Shown in pieces: positions 55,499 through 63,870 of a stretch of 64,000 nt of DNA. The notes below the pieces were generated by a model that saw nothing but the letters and a program-made list of their open reading frames with translations, ran no database searches and was not told where the DNA came from. Source of the DNA: JBGAHD01 sp044226395 (GTDB taxonomy: Bacteria; Pseudomonadota; Gammaproteobacteria; Xanthomonadales; Ahniellaceae); assembly GCA_044226395.1 (NCBI GenBank), contig JBGAHD010000002.1, positions 248,001 through 312,000 on the forward strand. Direction: 5' to 3'. Each line of letters starts with the position of its first letter. Position 1 is the stretch's first letter. Both the position numbers and the translations under genes were made by a program.

Positions 55499-56161
55499 TC
55501 AGACCTTGCTTAGTACCACCAAGTACCGGTGCGCGTCCAAACCCGGTACCGCCAATCGCATCACCTCGGGCGTGACGCCCGCCGGCAGCGTTCTCGTTTC
55601 ATCCTCATGACCGGGACCTTTCATCGCCAGCAGGCGCCCCCCTGGCTTTAACCAGCGCCCGGCCAGGCGCCACAACTCATCCAGACGCGCCAAGGCGCGC
55701 GCGGTCACTTCGTCGACCAGCTCGGGCGGCGTCGCCGCTTCGGCGCGCGCCTCGATCACTCGCACTTCGCTCAAGGCCAGTTGCCGCGCGGCCTCGCGCA
55801 GGAAACGCGCCTTCTTGCCATTGGATTCGACCAGATACACGCGTCGTGTCGGCGTGGCGATGGCCACCGGAATGCCCGGCAGGCCCGCGCCCGAACCCAG
55901 ATCCGCCAGCGACTCGCCGCGCAGATGCGGCACGATCGCCAGGGAATCGAGCACGTGCTTGTCGACCATCTCGACGATGTCGCGCACGGCGGTGAGATTG
56001 TAGGTCTCGTTCCAGCGCGTCAGCAGCCGCAGATAGTCGATCAGACGCGCGATCTGCCCGTCGCTCAGGTCGAGGCCCAGCGCCGCGACCCCGGCCTGGA
56101 GCCGCGTAATGAGTGCTTGCGCCGATTCCACGACCGCGACTGACCGCCAAAGGGCGGCCAT
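55499..56161 (-). CDS. rsmG: 16S rRNA (guanine(527)-N7)-methyltransferase
   Basis: SAM-dependent methyltransferase of helix 18 of 16S rRNA (GidB). 220 residues from MAALWRSVAVVESA; a start 25 codons upstream is possible but would overlap the band 7 gene. LTRWNETYNLTAVRD, SLADLGSGAGLPGIPVAI (SAM loop), VYLVESNGKKARFLREAARQL, RALARLDELWRLAGRWL. In the usual order before parA. Confidence 0.95.
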   Translation of the reverse strand: MAALWRSVAVVESAQALITRLQAGVAALGLDLSDGQIARLIDYLRLLTRWNETYNLTAVRDIVEMVDKHVLDSLAIVPHLRGESLADLGSGAGLPGIPVAIATPTRRVYLVESNGKKARFLREAARQLALSEVRVIEARAEAATPPELVDEVTARALARLDELWRLAGRWLKPGGRLLAMKGPGHEDETRTLPAGVTPEVMRLAVPGLDAHRYLVVLSKV

Positions 56162-56199
56162 TGTCCGGATCGGAGACGGGAAAATCCAGCGCGACGCGC

Positions 56200-56688
56200 T
56201 CAGGCGCCGCGCTCGGCCTCGCCGGCCAGCTGACAACGCACCACGGTCAGGCCGTGCTGGCGCAGTTCGCGATTGATCGCGCTCTTGAGGTGACGATTGA
56301 ACTCGGCGCCGGTGGTGGGGGCGCCGGCATGGGCGCGCGCGAAGGTTTCGCGCAGGGCATCGAGCACCACTTCCTCAAGGTGATCGGCCTCGCGGTCGGC
56401 GCGCTCGGGATCGAGAACCTGAAAGTACAACGCGCCCGACACGCGAAGGCGCGCGCCGTCGGTTAGAGTGAAGCCTTGCGGCTGCAAACGCAGCTCATGC
56501 CCCGTGGTGCTGACCCGGTGCGCGATCGAGTCGAGCAAGGGCACGATCCAGTGCAAACCGGGGCTGAGCGTGCGCCGATAAGCGCCAAAACGGTGCACGG
56601 TGAATGCCTGGCCTTCGGGAACGCGCTTGACCGACAGCAGCGCGAGTACCGCGCCGGCACTCATGATCAGGATCATTACGCTATTCAT
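56200..56688 (-). CDS. Short SPFH/band 7 protein
   Basis: 162 residues with a membrane helix at the N-terminus (MNSVMILIMSAGAVLALL) and the first two thirds of a band 7 domain: VPEGQAFTVHRFGAYRRTLSPGLHWIVPLLDSIAHRVS, TDGARLRVSGALYFQVLDPERA, EEVVLDALRETFARAHAG. It stops early compared with a typical stomatin/HflK-type protein (about 250 residues or more), without the C-terminal coiled coil. A natural short version or a decayed gene are both possible. Upstream of rsmG on the same strand. Confidence 0.78.
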   Translation of the reverse strand: MNSVMILIMSAGAVLALLSVKRVPEGQAFTVHRFGAYRRTLSPGLHWIVPLLDSIAHRVSTTGHELRLQPQGFTLTDGARLRVSGALYFQVLDPERADREADHLEEVVLDALRETFARAHAGAPTTGAEFNRHLKSAINRELRQHGLTVVRCQLAGEAERGA

Positions 56689-56948
56689 GGCATCAATTTC
56701 AACGGCTTACGGGTTATTTTTAACTCTACACATGAGAGTTGTCCATAACCCCCCAGGAGCGACTCGGCGCGGACCTTAGCGGTCCGGCCCCCAATCCGGC
56801 CTTAACTCACTCGGTGATCGAACACTGCGCTTGCGGGTCTGGCAGCGCTGTTAAACGTCTCACAATTTCCGAACGGCTTCGGCGATCGACGGCGTCAAAG
56901 AAGATGGCGAGCCGGCGCCGGATCAGGCGCTGCAAGGGCGTGGCCAGT
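56689..56948. other. 260-bp divergent-tail region between the band 7 gene and the ABC ATPase gene
   Basis: Apart from the dyad, it holds a 6-bp hairpin CGGACC-TTAGC-GGTCCG (56770-56786) without a T-run. Nothing else recognised. Confidence 0.4.
56711..56751. promoter_or_regulatory. 41-bp nested dyad over the promoter of the band 7 gene
   Basis: GGGTTAT-tttt-AACTCT-acacatg-AGAGTT-gtcc-ATAACCC: 7-bp outer and 6-bp inner arms, with symmetric 4-bp gaps. The minus-strand TGGACA (56745-56740) and TAAAAA (56722-56717, 17-bp spacer) lie within it, so a dimer or two dimers binding here could control the gene. Confidence 0.55.
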
Positions 56949-58427
56949 TCAGGCCGACAGGCGTCCGTCGCGCAGCATGAGCACGCGATCGGCCAGATCA
57001 CGCGCGGCCTCGCGGTCGTGGGTGACGAAGACAATGGCGAGCCCGCGATCGGTCGCGAGCTGGCGCAACAATTCCAGGATCTGCGCCTTGATGCGCACGT
57101 CGAGCGCGGACACCGCTTCATCGCACACCAAGACGCGCGGTCGCGCCGCGAGCGCGCGGGCGATGGCCACGCGTTGTTGCTGACCACCCGAGAGCCGATG
57201 CGGCAGGCGCGTGGCCAGCGATGGATCCAAGCCCACGGCATCGAGCAGTTCGCGCACGCGCTCGGCCGTGTCGGTTTCGCCCGCCAGTCGCAAGGGCTCG
57301 GCGATCAAGCGCGCGACCGGCCAGCGCGGATCGAGTGAGGCCGCGGGATCTTGAAACACCACGCCGATCGCGCGACGCGCGAGGCGTCGCTCGCGGCCTT
57401 GCAGGCCGATGAGTTCGCGACCCGCGAGCGCGATGCTGCCGGCGCGCGCGTGCAACAAGCCCAGCAAGACGCGCAGCAAACTGGTCTTGCCACTGCCGGA
57501 GGCTCCGAGGATTGCAACGATCTCGCCCGGCGCCACGCGCAGATCGAGCGCCTGCAGCACGGCGCCGCGCGCGCGCGGATAGCCGGCTTCGACGCCGCGC
57601 AGCGCGAGCACGGGCTCGACGTCATCGCGCGTCCTCGCTGTCGGCGGCCGCTCGCGCGGCCGCGCGGCCTCGAGCAACTCGCGCGTGTACGCCGCGCGCG
57701 GCGCGGCGAAGACGCGCGCGCGGTCGCCGCGTTCCACCACCACGCCCTCGCGCAACACCAGCAAGCGATCGGCGAGGCGCTCGACTTGGGCCAGATCGTG
57801 CGCGATCGCGATCAGGATCAAGCCGCGCGCGCGCGTCAAACCGCGCAGCAAGGTCTCGATGGCCAAGGCGCGTTCCGGATCGAGCGCGCTGGTGATTTCA
57901 TCGGCGATCAGCACGGCCGGATCGCCGGCGAGCGCCAGCGCGATGCCAGCGCGTTGCCGCTGCCCGCCAGAAAGACGATGCGGCACGCGATCGAGCAGCG
58001 TCGGATCGAGATCGACCTCGGCCGCGAGCGCCGCCACGCGTTCGTTCACCCGCGCGCGCGGGACGTGCAGCGCCACCACTTCGCGCAACTGATCGCGCAC
58101 GGTGCGCAGCGGATGCAGGCTCGCCAGCGCGTCCTGAAACACCAGGCCCAGACGAGCACCGCGCCATGCGCGCAAGTCGTGGCGTCGTCCCAAATCGACC
58201 TCGGCATCGCCCAGGCGCAGGCGCCCCTCGACGTGCGTCGTCGTCGGTAACAAACCCATCAAGGCCAGGGCCAAGGTGCTCTTGCCCGACCCCGATTCGC
58301 CGACCACGCCCAGGCATTGACCGCGCGTCAGCCACAGATCGATGCCGCTCAGCGCATCGTGATCGGCGCCCGCGTGGCGCACGCGCAGTTCGCTCAGGAT
58401 GAACTCGAAGTCGCCGCGCGTCGTCAT
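56949..58427 (-). CDS. Peptide/microcin-type ABC transporter, tandem ATPase subunit (YejF-like)
   Basis: 492 residues with two complete ABC ATPase domains: GESGSGKSTLALAL / LSGGQRQRAGIALAL in the first half and GASGSGKTSLLRVLL / LSGGQQQRVAIARAL in the second. This is the DppDF/YejF-type fusion. Start at the ATG overlapping the permease stop (ATGA). The usual OppA binding protein and OppB permease genes are absent from this run. Substrate unknown, but oligopeptides are typical. Confidence 0.9.
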   Translation of the reverse strand: MTTRGDFEFILSELRVRHAGADHDALSGIDLWLTRGQCLGVVGESGSGKSTLALALMGLLPTTTHVEGRLRLGDAEVDLGRRHDLRAWRGARLGLVFQDALASLHPLRTVRDQLREVVALHVPRARVNERVAALAAEVDLDPTLLDRVPHRLSGGQRQRAGIALALAGDPAVLIADEITSALDPERALAIETLLRGLTRARGLILIAIAHDLAQVERLADRLLVLREGVVVERGDRARVFAAPRAAYTRELLEAARPRERPPTARTRDDVEPVLALRGVEAGYPRARGAVLQALDLRVAPGEIVAILGASGSGKTSLLRVLLGLLHARAGSIALAGRELIGLQGRERRLARRAIGVVFQDPAASLDPRWPVARLIAEPLRLAGETDTAERVRELLDAVGLDPSLATRLPHRLSGGQQQRVAIARALAARPRVLVCDEAVSALDVRIKAQILELLRQLATDRGLAIVFVTHDREAARDLADRVLMLRDGRLSA

Positions 58428-59245
58428 GTCGCGCGCACGTCCAGCGCGTCGCGCGCGGTGTCGCTCAGCCGATTGACCGCAAGCAGCAGCAGCGACAACA
58501 GCATCGCCGGCGGCAGCAGCACCCACGGCGCGTCGAGCATCTCCTGCGCGCCTTCGGCGAGCAGACCACCCAGCCCGAGACTCGGCTCATCGACCGACAG
58601 CCCGAGAAAACCGAGAAACGATTCGACCAGCACCGCCTGCGGCACGAGCAAACCGAGATACACCGCCGCCAGCGGTAACAACTGCGGCAGGATGTGCGCG
58701 CGCACCAGATACGCGCCACTCGCGCCTTGCAGCGCCGCCGCCAGCACGTACGGCGCCTCGCGCAACTTCGCCGCCTCGGCGCGCGCCACGCGCGCGAGGT
58801 CGATCCAGACATAACCCGCGATCGCGAGCAGCAGCAAGGCCCACGAGCGCTCGAACAAGGTCAACAACAAGACCACGATCAGCAGAAACGGCAAGGCGCT
58901 CAAGACATCGAGCACGCGCATCATCGCGCGTTCGCCAAGGCCTCCGAGGTAACCCGCCACCGCGCCGTAGCCGAGCCCGAACACGCACGCGACCAGCGCC
59001 GCGGTCACGCCCACCAGCAACGACACGCGCGCGCCCATCAGCGTGCGCGTCAGCACATCGCGACCGATCGCGTCGGTGCCCAGCCAATGACCGCTGGCCA
59101 GCGATGGCGGCTCGCCCAGATGCGCCCAGTCGGTGAACTCCGCGTCCCAGGGCGACAACCACGGCCCCACCACCGCCGCCAGCACGATCAGCGCCAGCGC
59201 GATTAGCCAGCCCAGTCCCGGAATCGGGACGCGCGCGTCGCGCAT
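58424..59245 (-). CDS. ABC transporter permease, OppC/DppC type
   Basis: 273 residues with six membrane segments. FTDWAHLGEPPSLASGHWLGTDAIGRDVLTRTLMGARVSL is the DppC/OppC hallmark, and the binding-protein-dependent permease motif EAAKLREAPYVLAAALQGASG follows. Start at the ATG that shares one base with the preceding stop codon (TGATG). It needs a second permease (OppB-like) to form a heterodimer; none is encoded here. Confidence 0.9.
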   Translation of the reverse strand: MRDARVPIPGLGWLIALALIVLAAVVGPWLSPWDAEFTDWAHLGEPPSLASGHWLGTDAIGRDVLTRTLMGARVSLLVGVTAALVACVFGLGYGAVAGYLGGLGERAMMRVLDVLSALPFLLIVVLLLTLFERSWALLLLAIAGYVWIDLARVARAEAAKLREAPYVLAAALQGASGAYLVRAHILPQLLPLAAVYLGLLVPQAVLVESFLGFLGLSVDEPSLGLGGLLAEGAQEMLDAPWVLLPPAMLLSLLLLAVNRLSDTARDALDVRAT

Positions 59246-61797
59246 CAGGGCAGGACGGTGGCGAAGTCGACGTCGGCGAGCGGGCGCGGTTCGCCCAGGT
59301 AGTTGCCTTGCACCAGATCCACGCCGCAACCGCGCAGCGCGGCCAGCGTGCGGAAGCTGTCGACATGCTCGGCGATCACGCGCATGCGCAGCGACTTCGC
59401 CAGCTGCGTGATCGACTGCACCATCTTGTAGTCGAGGTCGGACCCCGACATACCCTCGACGAAGCTGCCCTCGATCTTGACGAAATCCACCGGCAGATGG
59501 CGCAAGTGCGTGAACGACGAAAAGCCCGTGCCGAAATCATCCAACGCGAAGCGACAACCCAGGCTCTTCATCGTCTGAATGAAGCGGCGCACGTTGTGCA
59601 CGCTCTGCATCTCGCTGGTCTCGGTAATCTCGAACACCAGCTGCGAGGCCACCGCCGGCGTGGCGCGCACGGCCTCGGCGATCAGCTTCAAGGCCTCGGG
59701 ATCGGCCAGGGTCTGATTGGACAGATTGACGTTGAAGGCCACGCGCGTGGCCAGATGCGTGAGGTTGGCCAGCTGACGCAGCGCGCGCGTGACGATCCAC
59801 AGATCGATCTTGGGCATCATGCCCACGCGCTCGGCCAGGGGCACGAACACGCCGGGGCTGACGATCTCGCCACTCTTGCCGATCATGCGCACGAGCATCT
59901 CGAACAGATACTGGTGCTCGCTGCCGGCGCCATCGAGACGCCAGCCTTGACGCTGACTCACGCGCGCCTCGTCGGTGGGCAGGGCCGCGATCGGCACGAT
60001 CGGTTGCAGGTCGAAGATGAAGCGGTCTTCCTCGATCGCCGTGCGGAAGCGATCGGTCCAGCCGGCCTCGAGTTCGCGCGCGACGCGAAACTCATGCTCG
60101 CCCACATAGATCTGCGTTTGATCGCGTCCGCGCTGCTTGGCCAGACGCGCGGCCACGCGCGCGCGCTCCAGCGCGTATTCGGCCGACGGCGTCTCGCGCG
60201 AAATGATCGACACGCCCAGCGACGCCGTCGCGCCGCGCCGCGCGCCATTGATCGTGTAGTGACACTGATGCGCCAGTTCGCGAAAGCCATCGGCGATGGT
60301 GAACAGATTGTCGAGCTGCACGCCGGTCAGCAGCAGGACCAAGCGATCGCCTTCCAAGCGCGCCAGCACATCGTTCTCGCGCAGGCGACGCTGGAATTGC
60401 TGACCCATCTCGACCACCAATTGATCGGCCACTTGCTGGCCGCCGGTGTCGATGATGTGGGTGAAGCGATCGATGTCGACGTACAACAAGGCAGCGTGAC
60501 CACCCTGCTCGCGTCGCTTGCCGACCTCTTGCGCGAGCGCGCCGTTGAAGTGACGCGCGTTGTACAAACCCGTGAGCGGATCGTGCGCCAATTCCCAACG
60601 CAAGCGATCGGCACTCTTGCGATCGGCGATGTTGCGAAACACCACGACCGAGCCTTCGCGACGGCCGCCGATCGACAGCGGCAACACCGAGCATTCCACC
60701 GGCGTCGACTGACGCGCGCGGTTCCAGAACACGGCTTCGTGATGTTCCAGCGGATCGCCCACGGCATAGGCGCGCGCGATCGGCGAATCGGCCGGCGCGA
60801 TGGCCTTGCCGTCCTCGCCAGCGGGGTGCAGCAACTCGTGCGCGTTCTTGCCCACGACCTCGGCCTCGTCGACATAGCCGAGCAGGCGCAGGGCCATGGG
60901 ATTGACGAAGCTGATGCGGCCATTCGCGTCGACGCCGTACACGCCGTCGCCGACCGAACCGAGAATGCCGTCGAGGCGCTGACGCTCCTCGTCGACCTTC
61001 TTCTTCATCTGGATCTGCCGCGCCAGCGAGTGCACGCGCGCCAGGAAAAGCTCCTTGGCCTCGTTCTTGAACATGCACTCGACCGCGCCGGCCTCGAGGC
61101 AGCGCTTGATCACGTCCTCGCGATAGGTGCCGGTGATGATCGCGAGCATGGTGTGCGCGGCGGCCGGCGTGTCGCGCAGGCGGCGGCAGAGTTCGTCGCC
61201 ATCACCGTCGGGCAGGAAGTAGTCGACCACGGCCAGATCGAAGCGTCCATCCTTGGCCTTCTCATAGCCTTCCTCGACCGAACCCGCGGTCTCGATCAGA
61301 AAGCCATCGCGATCGAGCAGTTGCTGGTACGCCAAGCGCACGCTGGCCGAGTCATCGACGAACAGCACGCGAATGCCGTTGTTGACCCGGCGCTCGGCCG
61401 GCGCCGGCGCCGCGCCCGCGTGCGGCGCGAGTTGTCGCAGGGTCGCCGGAATGCGGCCGAACTGCGACCAGGGCACGAAGGTCGTCTCCGGCCGCGCGTC
61501 GATCCATTGCGACAGCTCCACCGGTTTTTCGTGCGCGAGCACGATCACCGGCAGCGGCGGGTCCTGCGGCAGGCGCAGGTAATGCAGCAGATCGCTGAAT
61601 TCGCGCGTGAAGCGCGCCGGCGTGCCCAGCAGCAAGACGCGGTAGTGCTGACCCAGGCGATGCGCCTCGCGCAGATGGGTCAGTGCCTCGGCGTAGCTGA
61701 GCAGTTCCGCCCAGTTGGCGTAACCGGCGGCTTGCAGCGTGCGCGACAGCAGATGCTGCAGCGTGGCCGAGCGTTCGACGACAAGAATGTCGGACAT
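59245..61797 (-). CDS. REC-PAS-GGDEF(degenerate)-EAL signalling protein
   Basis: 850 residues. Residues 1-130 resemble a degenerate receiver. A receiver domain lies about 142-260 with acidic pair D148-D149, phospho-acceptor Asp192 and Lys244. PAS/PAC lies about 270-395. The GGDEF-like domain at 400-565 has LEGDR instead of GGDEF, so it should not make c-di-GMP. The EAL domain (590-840) has EML for EAL but keeps the expected catalytic residues (E633, N691, E723, D753-D754, K774, E810, Q830). Probably a c-di-GMP phosphodiesterase or binder, reminiscent of FimX. Start at MSDILVVERS. Overlaps the OppC-type permease gene. Confidence 0.9.
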   Translation of the reverse strand: MSDILVVERSATLQHLLSRTLQAAGYANWAELLSYAEALTHLREAHRLGQHYRVLLLGTPARFTREFSDLLHYLRLPQDPPLPVIVLAHEKPVELSQWIDARPETTFVPWSQFGRIPATLRQLAPHAGAAPAPAERRVNNGIRVLFVDDSASVRLAYQQLLDRDGFLIETAGSVEEGYEKAKDGRFDLAVVDYFLPDGDGDELCRRLRDTPAAAHTMLAIITGTYREDVIKRCLEAGAVECMFKNEAKELFLARVHSLARQIQMKKKVDEERQRLDGILGSVGDGVYGVDANGRISFVNPMALRLLGYVDEAEVVGKNAHELLHPAGEDGKAIAPADSPIARAYAVGDPLEHHEAVFWNRARQSTPVECSVLPLSIGGRREGSVVVFRNIADRKSADRLRWELAHDPLTGLYNARHFNGALAQEVGKRREQGGHAALLYVDIDRFTHIIDTGGQQVADQLVVEMGQQFQRRLRENDVLARLEGDRLVLLLTGVQLDNLFTIADGFRELAHQCHYTINGARRGATASLGVSIISRETPSAEYALERARVAARLAKQRGRDQTQIYVGEHEFRVARELEAGWTDRFRTAIEEDRFIFDLQPIVPIAALPTDEARVSQRQGWRLDGAGSEHQYLFEMLVRMIGKSGEIVSPGVFVPLAERVGMMPKIDLWIVTRALRQLANLTHLATRVAFNVNLSNQTLADPEALKLIAEAVRATPAVASQLVFEITETSEMQSVHNVRRFIQTMKSLGCRFALDDFGTGFSSFTHLRHLPVDFVKIEGSFVEGMSGSDLDYKMVQSITQLAKSLRMRVIAEHVDSFRTLAALRGCGVDLVQGNYLGEPRPLADVDFATVLP

Positions 61798-61980
61798 GTG
61801 GTTCCCGCGTGCGCGGCGAGGCCCCGGGGGTGGGCGATCGCGACCATCGCATTCTCGACAGAGCCGGCCATCGTTGGCAAGCCGGCGATGGGACAGGGTG
61901 GTCGCGATCATCGGCGAAAACCGCGCGTCGGACGCGCATGCCTTATCCTTGACGCCTTCGAAAGATCGACCGGTGCGACC

Positions 61981-62970
61981 ATGAGTTTTCCCCTGATCCG
62001 CCCGCGGCGCATGCGTCGCGACGAGTTCTCCCGGCGCTTGATGCGCCAGACCGTGCTGACGCCGGCCGATTTCATCTGGCCGGTGTTCGTGCGCGAGGGC
62101 GACAACGTGAGAGAACCGGTCGCGTCCATGCCCGGCGTGACGCGGGTCTCGATCGATCAATTGTTGATCGGCGCGCGCGAAGCCGTGGCGCTGGGCGTGC
62201 CGGCGATCGCGCTGTTTCCGGTGACGCCGCCCGAGGCCAAGTCGCTCGACGCGCGCGAAGCCTGGAACCCCGACGGCCTGGCCCAGCGCGCGGTGCGCGC
62301 GCTCAAGCGCGAATACCCGGGCCTGGGCGTGATCACCGACATCGCCCTGGACCCCTTCACCACCCACGGTCAGGACGGCCTGATCGACGAGTCGGGCTAT
62401 GTCGTCAACGATCCGACGGTGGCGGCCCTGGTCAAGCAGGCGCTGTCGCATGCCGAGGCCGGCGCCGACGTGGTCGCGCCTTCGGACATGATGGACGGCC
62501 GCGTCGGCGCCATCCGTCGCGCGTTGGAGGAAGCCGGCCACATCCACACGCGCATCCTGGCGTATTCCGCCAAGTACGCCTCGGCGTTCTATGGGCCGTT
62601 CCGCGATGCCGTGGGTTCGGCCGGCAACCTCGGCAAGGGCAACAAGTACACGTATCAGATGGACCCGGCCAACAGCGACGAGGCCCTGCACGAGGTCGCG
62701 CTGGATCTGGCCGAAGGCGCCGACATGGTGATGATCAAGCCAGGCCTGCCCTATCTCGACATCATCCGTCGCGTGAAGGATCGCTTCGGCATGCCGACCT
62801 TCGCCTATCAAGTCAGTGGCGAGTACGCGATGCTCAAGGCCGCCGCCGCGCAGGGCTGGCTGGATGAGCGCGCCTGCGTGCTCGAAGCCCTGACCGCGAT
62901 CAAGCGCGCCGGCGCCGATGGGATCCTGACCTATTTCGCGCTCGACGCCGCGCGCTGGTTGCGCGGCTGA
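61981..62970 (+). CDS. hemB: Delta-aminolevulinic acid dehydratase
   Basis: Makes porphobilinogen in heme synthesis. 329 residues. PRRMRRDEFSRRLMRQTVLTPADFIWPVFV; the zinc-binding Cys triad is replaced by ALDPFTTHGQDG, as in Pseudomonas-type enzymes that do not need zinc; active-site lysines in AYSAKYASAFYGPFRDA and MIKPGLPYLDI. A long antisense frame overlaps it but is not credible. aroE follows 32 bp downstream. Confidence 0.97.
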   Translation: MSFPLIRPRRMRRDEFSRRLMRQTVLTPADFIWPVFVREGDNVREPVASMPGVTRVSIDQLLIGAREAVALGVPAIALFPVTPPEAKSLDAREAWNPDGLAQRAVRALKREYPGLGVITDIALDPFTTHGQDGLIDESGYVVNDPTVAALVKQALSHAEAGADVVAPSDMMDGRVGAIRRALEEAGHIHTRILAYSAKYASAFYGPFRDAVGSAGNLGKGNKYTYQMDPANSDEALHEVALDLAEGADMVMIKPGLPYLDIIRRVKDRFGMPTFAYQVSGEYAMLKAAAAQGWLDERACVLEALTAIKRAGADGILTYFALDAARWLRG

Positions 62971-63002
62971 GCGAACGTTCGCCGTCATCGAAGGAGTCGA
63001 TC

Positions 63003-63857
63003 ATGTCCGAGCCCGTCCTGGTCACGCCCGCGCGCTACGCGGTCTTCGGTCAACCGATCGCGCATTCGCGTTCGCCCTTCATCCACGCGCGCTTCGCGCA
63101 GGCCACGCGCATCGAGATGCGCTATGACGCGATCGAGGCCGGGCTCGACGACTTCGCCGACAAGCTCGCGCGCTTCAAGGCCGAGGGCGGCGTCGGCGCC
63201 AATGTCACCTTGCCCTTGAAAGCCCTGGCCGCGGAACTCGTGACCGAACGCGGCCCGCACGCGCAACGCGCCGGCGTGGTCAACACGCTGAGCCTGCGCG
63301 CCGATGGCCAATGGCGCGGCGATCTGACCGATGGCGTGGGCCTGGTGTGCGACATCACCGAACGCCATCGCCTGGACTTGCGCGGTCGTCGCACCTTGCT
63401 GCTCGGCGCCGGCGGCGCGGCGCAGGCGGTGATTGGCGCCTTGATCGAAGCCGGCGTCGAGAGCGTGACCATCGCCAACCGCACGCCCGAGAAAGCCGAC
63501 GCCCTGGCCGATCGCATCGGCGAACCGGGCCGCGTGCACACGGTGTATTGGGACGCGCTCAAGGACGCGGGCGCCTTCGACTTCGTGCTCAACGGCACGG
63601 CGGCGGGGCACCGCGGTCAGGGCCTCGATTTGCCGTTCTCGCTGCTCACGCCGCGAAGCCTGGTTTACGACATGAACTACGGCAAGGCCGCGATCGAATT
63701 TCTCGCCTGGGGTCGCGGCGCGGGCTGCCAGACCGTGTTCGATGGCGCCGGCATGCTGGTCGAGCAAGCGGCGGAATCGTTCCGCCTGTGGCATCGCCTG
63801 CGCCCCGACACCGAGCCGGTGTACGCCGCCTTGCGCGCCGAACTCGATCGCGGTTGA
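63003..63857 (+). CDS. aroE: Shikimate dehydrogenase (NADP+)
   Basis: Reduces dehydroshikimate in aromatic amino acid synthesis. 284 residues. YAVFGQPIAHSRSPFIHARFA (shikimate-binding SRSP), NVTLPLKALA (the catalytic Lys), Rossmann loop LLLGAGGAAQAVIGAL and ANRTPEKADALA, with DGAGMLVEQAAESF at the end. Strong AAGGAG upstream of the ATG. Confidence 0.97.
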   Translation: MSEPVLVTPARYAVFGQPIAHSRSPFIHARFAQATRIEMRYDAIEAGLDDFADKLARFKAEGGVGANVTLPLKALAAELVTERGPHAQRAGVVNTLSLRADGQWRGDLTDGVGLVCDITERHRLDLRGRRTLLLGAGGAAQAVIGALIEAGVESVTIANRTPEKADALADRIGEPGRVHTVYWDALKDAGAFDFVLNGTAAGHRGQGLDLPFSLLTPRSLVYDMNYGKAAIEFLAWGRGAGCQTVFDGAGMLVEQAAESFRLWHRLRPDTEPVYAALRAELDRG

Positions 63858-63870
63858 GCGCGCGACGCGC

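Noticed and set aside
56740..56750. DnaA-box-like TTGTCCATA beside the dyad
   Set aside because: Only 7 of 9 bases match and no cluster is present, so origin function is not supported.
53776..56760. parS sites near parAB
   Set aside because: I saw no sequence close to TGTTTCACGTGAAACA in the window; a search with mismatches elsewhere is needed.
59308..61980. Long plus-strand frame opposite the EAL gene that runs into hemB
   Set aside because: Only the last 329 codons (HemB) have family motifs; the upstream part is antisense noise of the REC-PAS-GGDEF-EAL gene.
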